Source of the DNA: Sneathiella marina
GTDB taxonomy: Bacteria > Pseudomonadota > Alphaproteobacteria > Sneathiellales > Sneathiellaceae
Assembly: GCF_023746535.1 (NCBI RefSeq)
Contig: NZ_CP098747.1
Coordinates: 2,440,501 to 2,504,500 of the forward strand
Reading direction: 5' to 3'
Length of the DNA stretch: 64,000 nucleotides
Position numbers and translations under genes: made by a program. Of this stretch, positions 1 to 9,291 are shown one piece after another; the first letter of the stretch is position 1; the number at the start of each line of letters is the position of its first letter. The notes beneath the pieces are model-generated. The model searched no databases, was not told where the DNA came from, and worked only from the letters and a program-made list of their open reading frames with translations.

Positions 1-1308
1 AACGGTACGAAGTGGCACCAGACGTCCATTAATTTTGGATCCCACACAAGTGTTGCCAACATCCGTATGAACAGCATAAGCAAAATCGACAGGACTACTG
101 CCCGCCGGGAGCGAGATCAGGTCGCCTTTTGGTGAAAAACAGAATACCTGATCTTGAAACATACTAAGCTTCGTATTCTCCAGAAATTCATCAGGATCTT
201 GGGTATTTTCCAATATCTCCAACAATTCGCGTAACCAGCGATATTGCGTACCCTCTTGCACGCTTTTCGCCTGACTGTCCTTATATTGCCAATGGGCAGC
301 CACACCATATTCATTGATCTCGTGCATTTCACGGGTTCGGATTTGAACTTCAATCCGTTGTCTTTCCGGACCGATCAAAGTCGTGTGAATAGATTGATAA
401 TTGTTGCGTTTTGGAATCGAAATATAGTCTTTGAACCGCCCGGGAACCATGGAGTATTTCTCATGCAACACACCGAGAACATGGTAACATTCCGCAACAT
501 CTTCCACCACCACCCGAAAGGCAATAATATCTGATAACTGCTCGAATGAGACATTGTTCCGTTCCATTTTTCGCCAGATGGAATAAAATCTCTTTTCTCG
601 TCCGGCCACATCCGCCTCAATGCCGGCTTCCTTTAAATCCGCTCTTAAGCGTTCAATAATAAGGCCAACGACATTTCCCTCTTCCGCTCGGAGAAACTCC
701 AAACGCCGTTTGATGGATTTACGCGCTTCGCTGTTTAATTCCTCAAAGGCGAGGTCTTCCAGATCATCGCGAAAATGCTGCATGCCAATGCGTTCAGCGA
801 GTGGTGCATAAATCTCCCGTGTTTCTGTTGCAATTCTTTTTCGTTTTTCCGGATTCTTGATGAAATGCAAGGTTCGCATATTATGCAGACGGTCGGCGAG
901 CTTAACTAGCAAAACTCGGATGTCATTAGACATGGCCAGCAAAAGTTTTCGAAAATTTTCGCCCTGTTTCGTTCTATCCGATTGCAACTCCAATTGCGAT
1001 AGTTTGGTGACACCATCCACCAGCACCGCAATTTCAGTACCGAAGGTATTTTCTATTTCATCCTTTGTTGCCACCGTATCTTCGATGGTGTCATGAAGAA
1101 GCGCCGTAATAATTGTCGCCGTATCCAATTTCAGTTCGGTCAGAATACCCGCAACTTCAATGGGGTGAGAAAAATACGGGTCGCCGGATGCGCGAACCTG
1201 GCTCCCATGGGTTTTAACCGTGAAAATATACGCCCGGTTGAGTAAGTCCTCATCTGCCTGGGGGTCATAGCTAAGGACACGTTCTACTAATTCGACTTGG
1301 CGTAACAT
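1..1308 (-). CDS. rsh: Bifunctional (p)ppGpp synthetase/hydrolase Rel/SpoT, C-terminal part outside window
   Basis: Makes and degrades the stringent-response alarmone (p)ppGpp. The reading frame is open to the window edge, so 436 N-terminal codons are visible and the rest of the TGS domain, helical region and ACT domain are missing. The HD hydrolase motif is at residues 72-73 within LLHDTIEDT. The synthetase domain follows, with YSIWRKM, the RFKD motif at residues 291-294 and YQSIHTT. The TGS domain begins near residue 390 (VFCFSPKGDLISLPAG). Both catalytic halves look intact, as in the single Rsh enzymes of alphaproteobacteria. The ATG at 1308 begins MLRQVELVERV, the usual start of the family. 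rpoZ lies just upstream on the same strand, the classic spoT-rpoZ pairing. Confidence 0.95.
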   Translation of the reverse strand, partial: MLRQVELVERVLSYDPQADEDLLNRAYIFTVKTHGSQVRASGDPYFSHPIEVAGILTELKLDTATIITALLHDTIEDTVATKDEIENTFGTEIAVLVDGVTKLSQLELQSDRTKQGENFRKLLLAMSNDIRVLLVKLADRLHNMRTLHFIKNPEKRKRIATETREIYAPLAERIGMQHFRDDLEDLAFEELNSEARKSIKRRLEFLRAEEGNVVGLIIERLRADLKEAGIEADVAGREKRFYSIWRKMERNNVSFEQLSDIIAFRVVVEDVAECYHVLGVLHEKYSMVPGRFKDYISIPKRNNYQSIHTTLIGPERQRIEVQIRTREMHEINEYGVAAHWQYKDSQAKSVQEGTQYRWLRELLEILENTQDPDEFLENTKLSMFQDQVFCFSPKGDLISLPAGSSPVDFAYAVHTDVGNTCVGSKINGRLVPLRTV

Positions 1309-1458
1309 CAGGATAAGACAGCTCTGCAAAAACCATAATTTCTGGTCAAAATGCCAGAACCATGACTATACAGTTGGTCGGAAATAATATGCAATCATAG
1401 TCGCGAAGAAAATGCGCCTAAGGCGGGGATAATTTGCGCCTTAGGGCAATACGATAGC

Positions 1459-1875
1459 TCAGGCTTCTGGCTGAGCTTCGTCACTTGCAGTAGCGGATGC
1501 CGGATCGTCGGCGGGCGTTTCTTGTGGAATTGCACCAACTTCATCGGCCGAAAAGGTTTCAGACGCTGTATTTTCCTGAATAACACCTGCCCATTCGTTA
1601 CTGGAACTCATCAAGGCAGCCATATTATCTTCTTCAGGCTCATCCACCTCAACACGACGCTGTAGTGAATGAACAAGATTTGATTTCAGTTCAACAAGAT
1701 CAATAGTGCCATCGCCAATTTCTCGCAACGATACTACCGGGTTCTTATCATTGTCGCGATCGACTGTAAGCATTGACCCGGCAGCTATCGCGCGGGCGCG
1801 CCGTGCTGCCAACAAAACAATGTCAAATCGATTAGGAATTCGCTCAACGCAATCTTCAACGGTGACGCGTGCCAT
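1459..1875 (-). CDS. rpoZ: DNA-directed RNA polymerase omega subunit
   Basis: Small RNA polymerase subunit that assists beta-prime folding and assembly and contributes to the ppGpp binding site in proteobacteria. [19 protein letters not shown] is the family signature, followed by [13 protein letters not shown] chose the ATG at 1875 because GGAG lies 9 bases upstream; an in-frame TTG at 1881 would add two residues but has poorer spacing. At 138 residues it is longer than the E. coli protein (91). The extra C-terminal part is acidic and Ala/Glu-rich and probably disordered, as in several alphaproteobacterial omegas. It sits directly upstream of rsh on the same strand, with a gap of about 150 bp. 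Confidence 0.95.
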   Translation of the reverse strand: MARVTVEDCVERIPNRFDIVLLAARRARAIAAGSMLTVDRDNDKNPVVSLREIGDGTIDLVELKSNLVHSLQRRVEVDEPEEDNMAALMSSSNEWAGVIQENTASETFSADEVGAIPQETPADDPASATASDEAQPEA

Positions 1876-1983
1876 ATACAATTACTCCAGATGCCTATGA
1901 ATTACGGTATTACATATTCTTTTGTGCTTAGGATAGCAAGGCAAAGTGGCTCGAAACCATCATGTTTTTTGGTTTTTTTGCAT

Positions 1984-2042
1984 AAAAAATGGCTCAACGG
2001 GCAAAAAATGGCCTTCAATGCGTAAAAATTGCCTCTACTCCA
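1984..2042. repeat. Three imperfect direct repeats of about 20 bp between rpoZ and folK
   Basis: Three consecutive units begin with an A-run then TGGC or TTGC: 1984-2002, 2003-2023 and 2024-2042. The first two share AAAAAATGGC followed by a TCAA-type segment; the third is more degenerate. Read on the minus strand, each gives a G/C-containing segment ending in a T-run just after folK, so they could act as serial transcription stops. The last unit also forms a 10-bp inverted repeat with 2077-2086 inside the folK end. No coding potential is evident. Confidence 0.5.
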
Positions 2043-2066
2043 GATCCATTGCGCCTCATACCTCAC

Positions 2067-2573
2067 TTACCCTGGTGGCAATTTTTCCACCCGTTGTCCC
2101 TTTGGAAGAATGCTCAACATTTCCGCTGCATTGAGATTTAAGACGGGATGTCTCCAGTTCGGTGCGATTTCCTGAATTGGCTCAAGAACAAACATCCGTT
2201 CGGCCAAAAATGGATGGGGTACAACTGGGCCTTTCAACTGTTCTCTGTTTCTAGTGACCTGCTTATGAAAAACCAACAAATCGAGATCTAAAATCCTGGC
2301 TTCCCATTTTTTTTCGCGTACGCGCCCAAACTCTTTCTCTATTTTGTGCAATGACTTAAGTGTTTCTTCTAAAGTAAAGCTCGTGGAAATGCTGATAACT
2401 GCATTGAAGAACCATGGTTGATCAGACATTGGAACAGGTGCCGACTGATACAAGCTGGATTGAGTTTTAATAGAAAATATGCTGTTGAGCGCTCTAATTG
2501 CTGCTTTTAATGTCTCAGCCGGCGGCCCATAAGTCGGGTGTTTGAGATTAGCGCCAAGGCCAATAAAAATCAC
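2067..2573 (-). CDS. folK: 2-amino-4-hydroxy-6-hydroxymethyldihydropteridine diphosphokinase (HPPK)
   Basis: Transfers pyrophosphate from ATP to 6-hydroxymethyl-7,8-dihydropterin in folate synthesis. The 168-residue length fits the family. It opens with IGLGANL, has the substrate/metal motif RILDLDLLVFH in the middle and then VVPHPFLAERMFVLEPI, all HPPK hallmarks. The start is GTG at 2573, with AAGGA seven bases upstream; a nearby ATG at 2575 is out of frame and stops at once. No folB or folP accompanies it here. It is followed on its strand by rpoZ after about 190 bp of repeats. The divergent NYN gene begins 180 bp away on the other side. Confidence 0.95.
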   Translation of the reverse strand: MIFIGLGANLKHPTYGPPAETLKAAIRALNSIFSIKTQSSLYQSAPVPMSDQPWFFNAVISISTSFTLEETLKSLHKIEKEFGRVREKKWEARILDLDLLVFHKQVTRNREQLKGPVVPHPFLAERMFVLEPIQEIAPNWRHPVLNLNAAEMLSILPKGQRVEKLPPG

Positions 2574-2752
2574 ATGCTTGTCCTTAAAATATCTTTATAT
2601 TCAGATAAATACCGAATTTTCATCGCTTGTCCGTAATATTTATTTCAAATGATAACTAGTGAAAAGAAACGAACTTATGCTATGAAGTAAAAATGGGGGG
2701 ATTGCTAAATCCCGATTAAAGAATATTTTATATATTAAAACCGGAAAATAAA

Positions 2753-3358
2753 ATGACTTTTTATTCGGAAGAAAGAACTGCACTTTTTATAGATGGATCA
2801 AATTTATATGCGTCTGCTAGGTCGCTGGGATTTGATATTGATTATAAGAAATTACTTAGTGAATTTTCCTCACAAGTACGCCTGGTTCGCGCCTTTTACT
2901 ATACCGCACTCATCGAGGATCAAGAGTATTCACCAATACGTCCTTTGGTGGATTGGCTCGATTACAATGGCTATACCATGGTAACAAAGCCGACAAAAGA
3001 ATTTACCGACGCTACAGGTCGCCGCAAATACAAAGGCAATATGGATATTGAACTTGCGATTGATATGATGGAACTGGCCGAACATATTGATCATGCTGTT
3101 CTTTTTTCCGGTGATGGTGACTTTCGGCGCTTGATAGAAGCCGTTCAAAAACGGGGCGTTCGTGTTACTGTTGTAAGTACTGTAAAGTCGCAACCACCGA
3201 TGATTGCGGACGAGTTGCGCCGACAAGCTGATTTTTTCCTCGAGCTTAAAAACATGGAAAAAAATGTCGGTAGAGCGGTTAGCCAAAGGCAGGATAAGGA
3301 CTTTGATGAATATCCTGTCGAATACGAAACCTACGATGAGGCGGAACAAACCGCGTAG
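2753..3358 (+). CDS. NYN-domain (LabA/DUF88-like) putative ribonuclease
   Basis: A 201-residue member of the NYN superfamily, PIN-fold nucleases acting on RNA with a metal in an acidic pocket. The acidic residues are all present: D14 in FIDGSNLY, D98 and D104 in GNMDIELAID, and D121/D123 in LFSGDGDF. The core ends near residue 165; the tail is charged and probably disordered. The LabA name comes from a cyanobacterial clock protein, but bacterial members of this type are mostly uncharacterised, and their RNA substrates are unknown. It is a stand-alone gene between folK (divergent) and the DUF2235-PilZ gene, with more than 200 bp to the latter. Domain call is firm; function is not. Confidence 0.85.
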   Translation: MTFYSEERTALFIDGSNLYASARSLGFDIDYKKLLSEFSSQVRLVRAFYYTALIEDQEYSPIRPLVDWLDYNGYTMVTKPTKEFTDATGRRKYKGNMDIELAIDMMELAEHIDHAVLFSGDGDFRRLIEAVQKRGVRVTVVSTVKSQPPMIADELRRQADFFLELKNMEKNVGRAVSQRQDKDFDEYPVEYETYDEAEQTA

Positions 3359-3576
3359 TTTTTTTACGAAATATCCGCGCCTTTTGATCTAGCTCACTCG
3401 CATAATTAAAATCAACTGGCGCTGCTTCTGAATGCTTTATTTTACAATATGCGTTTTACTTCTTGAACGGTATTTTTTACCTTCCATGTAACAATGTGAT
3501 GTAGCCCCGATATTCCAAATGCTTGATGACCGGACGCAGAAGCTCTGGTACAATACACTGTCCAGGAGAGGAATTC

Positions 3577-4935
3577 ATGGGACGAAATCTTGTTATATTC
3601 AGTGATTGTTGCTGGCAACGTACCGAGTATCGAAGCAAGAAGCGGCAAGTACCTAGCAATATATCATTGGCACAGCAGAGCCTTGCCCCAATCAGCCGGA
3701 ATGGTCGGGAGCAATTAGGTTACCCTGCCCTATCAGACGCATCCTCGTCCAAGGTTAAACGGCTGGCAAGACGACTATTTGGAGCTGGTTTAAAGGCTGA
3801 AATCTTCGATGCATATTCCTTTCTGGCGCATACATATAAGCCCGACGATCAAATTTACATGTTTGGGGCTGGCCTTGGCGCCTTTAACTTGCGTCGGTTG
3901 GTCGACATGATCGACCGCGTGGGGTTGTTGCTGCCAGAGGATATAGCTGGCTTGGCTGATGCTTTTGAATATAGCCAAATTCCCGTTGAAGCTTTGGATA
4001 CCCCTGCCGCGCAGAATATTTCCGACAGGTTAGACGGGCGTAAGATAGAAATAAATTTCCTGGGGTGTCTGGACACCATCGGTAGCTATGGATTACCCAC
4101 TCCCGGACTGAACAAAATATCCCAAAGCTGGATGATGTTGCATGATCATAAGATTAACAGCAATGTAAGCGCAGCTTACCAGGCCCTTGCTCTGGACGAA
4201 AAACGAAGCCGGTTCCGTCCGGGTATATGGACTGGCGCGCAATCGCCGGAAATTCAGGCAGTTGAGCAAGTCTGGTTCGCAGGGTCTCACGAAAATACCG
4301 TAGGTGGTCGAAGAGATAGCGGTCTATCTGACATAGCACTGAATTGGTTATTGCGCCGGGCCGAATACCACGGACTGCAAATTGATCACAATATTCTTGA
4401 CGAATTCAGTGCCCCTGACCCTGGCGGTAAAATTAGTAATAGCAAATGGCGGCTCCTTACGGCCCCCTTATCTTTACGCAAGGCCCGCTATCGCCCCGTA
4501 GGACAATCTTCTCCGGGCTTTGCTGATATTTCATGTGCAGAACCGGAAAAACTCCATGAAACGGTTTTAGTTAGACAGAAAACTGTGAAAAAATACTCTC
4601 CTCATCAACTCGCAAGTTTACAAGCTGGCGCTATTCCTGTGTTTTCTGAGAGAGAAGAGGCTATTCAAAACCGTCGTCTGCATCAAAGATTTTCGGGAAA
4701 CTGGCCAGCAATCCTCATTGACGACGAAGGTAAGACCAGTGTCAGCCTTATCGACTATAGTCAAACAGGCGCCAGAATATGGGCTGCTGGCAGTGCACTT
4801 TCAGGCACTACTTACCTTTTAAAATCTTCGCTGAAATTTATGAACGGCCTCAAAAGTCGCGTAATTTGGGCCAAAGATGGTTTTATTGGACTGAAATTCG
4901 ATGTTCCATTGTCTGCGGAACATATCGCTACTTAA
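3577..4935 (+). CDS. DUF2235/Tle1-like protein with lost nucleophile and C-terminal PilZ domain
   Basis: 452 residues. The first ~300 follow the DUF2235 (Tle1-type alpha/beta hydrolase) plan: an N-terminal FSDCCW where DGTWN is usual, YKPDDQIYMFGAGLGA, the acidic residue D166 in LGCLDTIGSYG, ALALDEKRSRFRPGIW, and H238 in WFAGSHENTVGG. The nucleophile elbow, normally GFSRGA, reads GAGLGA at 97-102, so the catalytic serine is replaced by G99 and lipase activity is unlikely. Residues ~355-452 match PilZ: RRLHQR at 366-371 and D393-x-S395-x-x-G398, the two c-di-GMP-binding motifs. The ATG at 3577 has AGGAGAGGA just upstream; an in-frame ATG at 3523 would add 18 unlike residues. No T6SS genes are nearby. 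I infer a c-di-GMP-sensing pseudo-enzyme; the DUF2235 call is by motif memory. Confidence 0.75.
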   Translation: MGRNLVIFSDCCWQRTEYRSKKRQVPSNISLAQQSLAPISRNGREQLGYPALSDASSSKVKRLARRLFGAGLKAEIFDAYSFLAHTYKPDDQIYMFGAGLGAFNLRRLVDMIDRVGLLLPEDIAGLADAFEYSQIPVEALDTPAAQNISDRLDGRKIEINFLGCLDTIGSYGLPTPGLNKISQSWMMLHDHKINSNVSAAYQALALDEKRSRFRPGIWTGAQSPEIQAVEQVWFAGSHENTVGGRRDSGLSDIALNWLLRRAEYHGLQIDHNILDEFSAPDPGGKISNSKWRLLTAPLSLRKARYRPVGQSSPGFADISCAEPEKLHETVLVRQKTVKKYSPHQLASLQAGAIPVFSEREEAIQNRRLHQRFSGNWPAILIDDEGKTSVSLIDYSQTGARIWAAGSALSGTTYLLKSSLKFMNGLKSRVIWAKDGFIGLKFDVPLSAEHIAT

Positions 4936-4941
4936 ATTCTA

Positions 4942-5394
4942 CTAGTGATCTTTCATGAGCCTTTGTTTCTCCCGATTCCAATCGCGCTCTTTTTCCGTCG
5001 CTCTTTTATCGTGCTGCTTTTTACCCGAGGCGAGACCCACCTTAACCTTCGCGATACCGCGATCATTAAAATAAACCGAGAGGGGGATAAGCGTCTTCCC
5101 GGCCCGCTGGATCTGCGCCGCAATTTTGCTGAGCTCTTTTTTATGCATAAGCAATTGCCGAGGTCGCAATGGATCGTGGTTATTGCGGTTGCCATGCCCA
5201 TATTCCGCAATATGGGCATTGACCAGATACAATCCATCATTCTCGAAAGAGGCATAGGATTCCTGAATATTAGCTCGCCCTTCACGGAGGCTTTTTACCT
5301 CCGTGCCGAGCAGCATCAGACCCGCTTCATATTCCTCGTGAATGAAGTAATTGTAGCGGGCCTTTCGGTTTTCGGCGACTGTTCGTCCGGCCAT
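4942..5394 (-). CDS. smpB: SsrA-binding protein SmpB
   Basis: Binds tmRNA and takes it to stalled ribosomes for trans-translation. The 150-residue length is normal. It contains [19 protein letters not shown], the [16 protein letters not shown] block, the [17 protein letters not shown] stretch and the [16 protein letters not shown] segment. The Lys/Arg-rich tail ending [11 protein letters not shown] is the part that folds into the decoding site. It ends 6 bp from the convergent DUF2235-PilZ gene and follows dapA by 24 bp on the same strand. dapA-smpB adjacency is common in alphaproteobacteria. The tmRNA gene ssrA was not found in this window. Confidence 0.97.
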   Translation of the reverse strand: MAGRTVAENRKARYNYFIHEEYEAGLMLLGTEVKSLREGRANIQESYASFENDGLYLVNAHIAEYGHGNRNNHDPLRPRQLLMHKKELSKIAAQIQRAGKTLIPLSVYFNDRGIAKVKVGLASGKKQHDKRATEKERDWNREKQRLMKDH

Positions 5395-5418
5395 AGATTT
5401 ACGGAACCAGTCCGCTCC

Positions 5419-6294
5419 CTAATCCAGAATTCCGGCATGCTTCATGGCCGCTTCGATAATACGTTTCGAAGCATCTTGAAGAGGAATAATAGGGAGCCGC
5501 ACATCTTCCTTACATTTGCCAAGTAAGGACAACGCATATTTTGTTGGCGCCGGGCTTGATTCTACAAACAATGCCCGATGCAACGGCATCAAGCGATCCT
5601 GCATTTCAATGGCAATAGCACGTTCTCCATGCAAACTTGCATTCTGCATGATCGCTGTAAGGTCCGGGGCTACATTTGAAGTCACGGATATACATCCATT
5701 GCCGCCATGGGCGTTAAATCCGATAGCGGTCGTGTCTTCCCCTGACAATTGATTAAAATCATTGCCGCAAAATTCACGTTGGGAAGTCGCGCGCCCCACA
5801 TCACCGGTCGCATCTTTTACGCCGACTATATTTTCCAATTTAGATAGCTCACCCATGGTCTCGGGTGTCATATCAACAATTGAACGGCCGGGAATATTAT
5901 AGATATAAATAGGTATATCCACGGCATTATGAATTGCAGTGTAATGCGCTACCATGCCGTCCTGCGTCGGCTTGTTGTAATAGGGCATCGCAATCAGCGC
6001 TGCATCTGCACCAGCGTCTTTTGCAGATTGAGTCAGACGAATTGCTTCTGCCGTGTTGTTAGATCCCGTGCCCGCCATTACAGGCACTCGCCCGGCAGCG
6101 GCTTCAATACAAAGTTCAACGACACGATCATGCTCTGGATGGCTGAGGGTTGGAGATTCGCCAGTAGTCCCAGTAGGAACCAACGCCTTGGTTCCGGATT
6201 TTATCTGCCAGTCACAAAAGGATTGAAACGATTTTTCGTCCACGCGCTCTCCATCAAAGGGAGTAATAAGCGCGGTGATCGATCCTCTAAACAT
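5419..6294 (-). CDS. dapA: 4-hydroxy-tetrahydrodipicolinate synthase
   Basis: Condenses pyruvate with aspartate semialdehyde in the first committed step to diaminopimelate and lysine. The 291-residue TIM barrel has TGTTGES with T43/T44, Y132 in YIYNIPGRS, and the Schiff-base lysine K160 in GVKDATGD. I chose ATG 6294 ([15 protein letters not shown]), which matches family N-termini and has GAGGAC upstream; an in-frame start at 6363 would add 23 atypical residues. smpB follows 24 bp downstream, probably co-transcribed. The 273 bp between its start and pepN form a divergent promoter region. A TATAAT at 6491-6496 lies there without a convincing -35 partner. Confidence 0.97.
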   Translation of the reverse strand: MFRGSITALITPFDGERVDEKSFQSFCDWQIKSGTKALVPTGTTGESPTLSHPEHDRVVELCIEAAAGRVPVMAGTGSNNTAEAIRLTQSAKDAGADAALIAMPYYNKPTQDGMVAHYTAIHNAVDIPIYIYNIPGRSIVDMTPETMGELSKLENIVGVKDATGDVGRATSQREFCGNDFNQLSGEDTTAIGFNAHGGNGCISVTSNVAPDLTAIMQNASLHGERAIAIEMQDRLMPLHRALFVESSPAPTKYALSLLGKCKEDVRLPIIPLQDASKRIIEAAMKHAGILD

Positions 6295-6567
6295 GACAAC
6301 GTCCTCAATAGTTAATTTCAATTTTCCAAATTCAGCGAAAAACGAGCCGACAACAAGTCGCATTCTGATAGTTTTTCATGCCGAACGCCTGATTTATAGG
6401 CATGAAGCCAGACTTGGCAAGTGGTAACTGCAAAAGGAGACGCTCAAAGGTAGAAATTCGTGGCATTTTTATTTGCATATTTAATTAGGGTATAATTTGG
6501 TCGAGCCTTGATCAGCGCTGCAATCTGTTTATCTTAATCTTGTATCATCATAAAAAAGGTCAATGCA

Positions 6568-9204
6568 TTGTTAGAAACCCAAGTTCAGCCCGCCACCATT
6601 TATCTCAAAGACTATAAACAACCGGATTTCTCGATCCACAGCATCGATCTTGTCGTCGAACTCGGTGAAGAAGTTACAACTGTTTCCTCATCGATGACCA
6701 TAAAGCGTATGAACCATCAAGCCTCTACTTTGAGTTTGAACGGCGAAAATCTGGAGTTAATTTCAATAAGACGGAATGGCCTGGTGCTCAATGATACCAG
6801 TTATGAATGTACCGATGAATATCTGCATATTCCAATCCCAAAATCCGAAGAAGAATTCACGCTGGCAATTGTCACCAGAATCAAACCCCAGGAAAATACA
6901 GCCCTAGAAGGATTATATAAATCCAGCGGGAATTTCTGCACCCAATGCGAGGCTGAAGGTTTCCGCAAAATTACTTATTTTCTCGACCGCCCTGACGTTA
7001 TGTCGGTGTTTTCGACTACTATTATCGGCGACGCGGATCTCTACCCGGTCATGCTATCCAATGGGAATAAAGTAGAGGAAAAACAACTAGATGATGGCCG
7101 AAGTTACGTTAAATGGGAAGACCCACACCCGAAGCCCGCCTATCTTTTCGCGCTTGTAGCTGGAGATCTTGCCTGTGTTGAGGATCATTTTACGACGGCA
7201 TCGGGTCGCGATGTCTTACTTCAGATTTTCGTAGAAAAGGGCAATGAAGATAGATGTAATCATGCCATGACGTCGCTCAAGAAATCGATGAAATGGGATG
7301 AGGAGGAATTTGGCCGGGAATACGATCTGGATGTGTTTATGATAGTAGCCGTGAGCGATTTCAATATGGGTGCAATGGAGAATAAGGGGCTCAATGTCTT
7401 TAACTCAAAATATGTACTCGCCTCCCCGCAAAGCGCAACAGATACGGATTATGACGGGATTGAAAGTGTTATCGCCCATGAATATTTTCACAACTGGACT
7501 GGCAATCGCATTACCTGTCGCGACTGGTTTCAACTGACATTGAAGGAAGGCCTCACTGTTTTCAGGGATCAGCAATTCTCGGCTGACATGAATTCTGCTG
7601 CGGTCTTTCGGATTGGAGATGTTCAACGTCTCCGCGCTGCCCAATTTCCGGAAGATGCCGGCCCCCTCTCCCATCCGATCCAGCCGCAAAGCTATGTGGA
7701 GATAAATAATTTCTATACGGCAACTGTGTATGAAAAAGGCGCAGAAGTCATTCGTATGATACATACCATTTTGGGTAAGGAGAAATTCCGCAATGGCATG
7801 GATATCTATTTTGACCGACATGATGGACAGGCGGTAACAACGGAGGAGTTTGTCAAAGCCATGGAGGATGGCTCTGGTATTGACCTGACCCAGTTTCGCA
7901 GATGGTATGTTCAAGCCGGGACACCCGTTATCAAGGTGACCGAGGGATACAATCCTGAAAGCCAGCAATATTCCCTTACCTTGGAGCAGGAAAACCCCAA
8001 GCTTGCTGAAAATTTTCTACCCTATCACATACCAGTTGATATGAGCTTGCTGGATGGCAACGGGAAAGCAATCGGTTTTACGACAGATACCGGAGCCAAA
8101 AGTACAGGCAAGGTATTGAACCTGACGCAGAAAAAGCAGACTTTCGTCTTTAATGATATAAATTCCGAACCCACTATCTCTCTTTTTCGGGGTTTTTCAG
8201 CACCTGTAAAACTGGAGCAAAACCTGGATAATGAGCAATTGGCATTTCTCTTTTCCCGGGAAACCGACTTGTTTAATCGCTGGGACGCCGGGCAGCGTCT
8301 GTCGTCAAATATTCTATTGAGCCAGGTAAATCGTCATGATGTTGGTTCATTGCAGATACTCCCTCAAATGTATTTATCTTCCATCCGGAATATTCTGAAC
8401 GATAGAGAACTGGACCCGGCTTTTGCGGCAATCGCTCTTTCGTTGCCCAGCGAACAGGATCTCGCTCAAAAAATGCCTGTCGTGAATGTAGATGCTATTC
8501 ATATTGTCCGTAACAATGCCTTGAAAGAAATTGGCTTGAAATTTGAATCGGACTTTCTTCAAATTTACAAAGACCTTCGTGACCTTAAAGTAGAAGGAAA
8601 CCAGCCGATTGCAAGCAATCGAAAATTCAAAAACACAGCCTTGAGGTTTTTGACAGCCACCGCAAAAGAAGATTATTTCGCATTGGCTGCAGAACAGTAC
8701 CATGCCGCGGAGAATATGACAGATGCCATGGCGTCACTCTTCAATCTAGGGGAATCCGAGGGACAAATACGAGACGAGATTTTCGCAGATTTTTATCAAA
8801 AATGGGAGGCGGATCCACTTGTTATTGATAAATGGTTTACGGTTCAAGCCATGTCATCTCGACCAACAGCACTGGAGGATGTAACTAATTTATTGTCTCA
8901 TCCGGCGTTCACAATGCTCAATCCAAATCGTGTTCGATCTCTTATTGCAGCCTTTGTATCGGGAAATCCTGTACATTTTCATGAGAAATCCGGCAAAGGA
9001 TATCAATTTTTGTTTAACGCAATCGAACAGTTAAACGGTACGAATCCCCAAATCGCCGCCCGGCTTGTGACACCATTGGGTCAATGGCGTCGTTATGATG
9101 CAGTACGCCAGAAGCTGATGACCGACAAATTGGAAGAGATTTTGGATATTTCAGATTTATCCAACGATGTTTACGAAATGGCAAACAAAAGCCTGCATAA
9201 TTGA
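6568..9204 (+). CDS. pepN: Aminopeptidase N (M1 family)
   Basis: Zinc aminopeptidase removing N-terminal residues from peptides in the cytoplasm. At 878 residues it aligns along its length with E. coli PepN (870). GAMEN at 268-272 binds the peptide N-terminus; HEYFH at 304-308 with E327 forms the zinc site. Other shared blocks are CTQCEAEGFR, NNFYTATVYEKGAEVIRM and the C-terminal NPNRVRSLIAAF. The start appears to be TTG at 6568, with AAGG eight bases upstream; the ATG at 6563 is out of frame and terminates within four codons. slt follows after ~90 bp on the same strand, so they may be transcribed together. Confidence 0.97.
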   Translation: MLETQVQPATIYLKDYKQPDFSIHSIDLVVELGEEVTTVSSSMTIKRMNHQASTLSLNGENLELISIRRNGLVLNDTSYECTDEYLHIPIPKSEEEFTLAIVTRIKPQENTALEGLYKSSGNFCTQCEAEGFRKITYFLDRPDVMSVFSTTIIGDADLYPVMLSNGNKVEEKQLDDGRSYVKWEDPHPKPAYLFALVAGDLACVEDHFTTASGRDVLLQIFVEKGNEDRCNHAMTSLKKSMKWDEEEFGREYDLDVFMIVAVSDFNMGAMENKGLNVFNSKYVLASPQSATDTDYDGIESVIAHEYFHNWTGNRITCRDWFQLTLKEGLTVFRDQQFSADMNSAAVFRIGDVQRLRAAQFPEDAGPLSHPIQPQSYVEINNFYTATVYEKGAEVIRMIHTILGKEKFRNGMDIYFDRHDGQAVTTEEFVKAMEDGSGIDLTQFRRWYVQAGTPVIKVTEGYNPESQQYSLTLEQENPKLAENFLPYHIPVDMSLLDGNGKAIGFTTDTGAKSTGKVLNLTQKKQTFVFNDINSEPTISLFRGFSAPVKLEQNLDNEQLAFLFSRETDLFNRWDAGQRLSSNILLSQVNRHDVGSLQILPQMYLSSIRNILNDRELDPAFAAIALSLPSEQDLAQKMPVVNVDAIHIVRNNALKEIGLKFESDFLQIYKDLRDLKVEGNQPIASNRKFKNTALRFLTATAKEDYFALAAEQYHAAENMTDAMASLFNLGESEGQIRDEIFADFYQKWEADPLVIDKWFTVQAMSSRPTALEDVTNLLSHPAFTMLNPNRVRSLIAAFVSGNPVHFHEKSGKGYQFLFNAIEQLNGTNPQIAARLVTPLGQWRRYDAVRQKLMTDKLEEILDISDLSNDVYEMANKSLHN

Positions 9205-9291
9205 GATAAATTATCTGATAATGTATTCTTTCGTATGTTTTTAGATACAGGAGCGAGCAAAACCAGCGTTATTTGAGTATTGGGTTTTACG

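Noticed and set aside
3577-4935. T6SS phospholipase effector (Tle1)
   Set aside because: The serine nucleophile is missing, a PilZ domain is attached, and no T6SS gene, VgrG or immunity gene is near.
6473-6496. TTGCAT followed by TATAAT as a promoter for pepN
   Set aside because: The spacing is 12 bases, too short for a sigma-70 promoter, and no better -35 element was found; only the TATAAT is noted under dapA.
7405-7968. 187-residue frame antisense to pepN
   Set aside because: It overlaps the catalytic region of PepN and has no family pattern.
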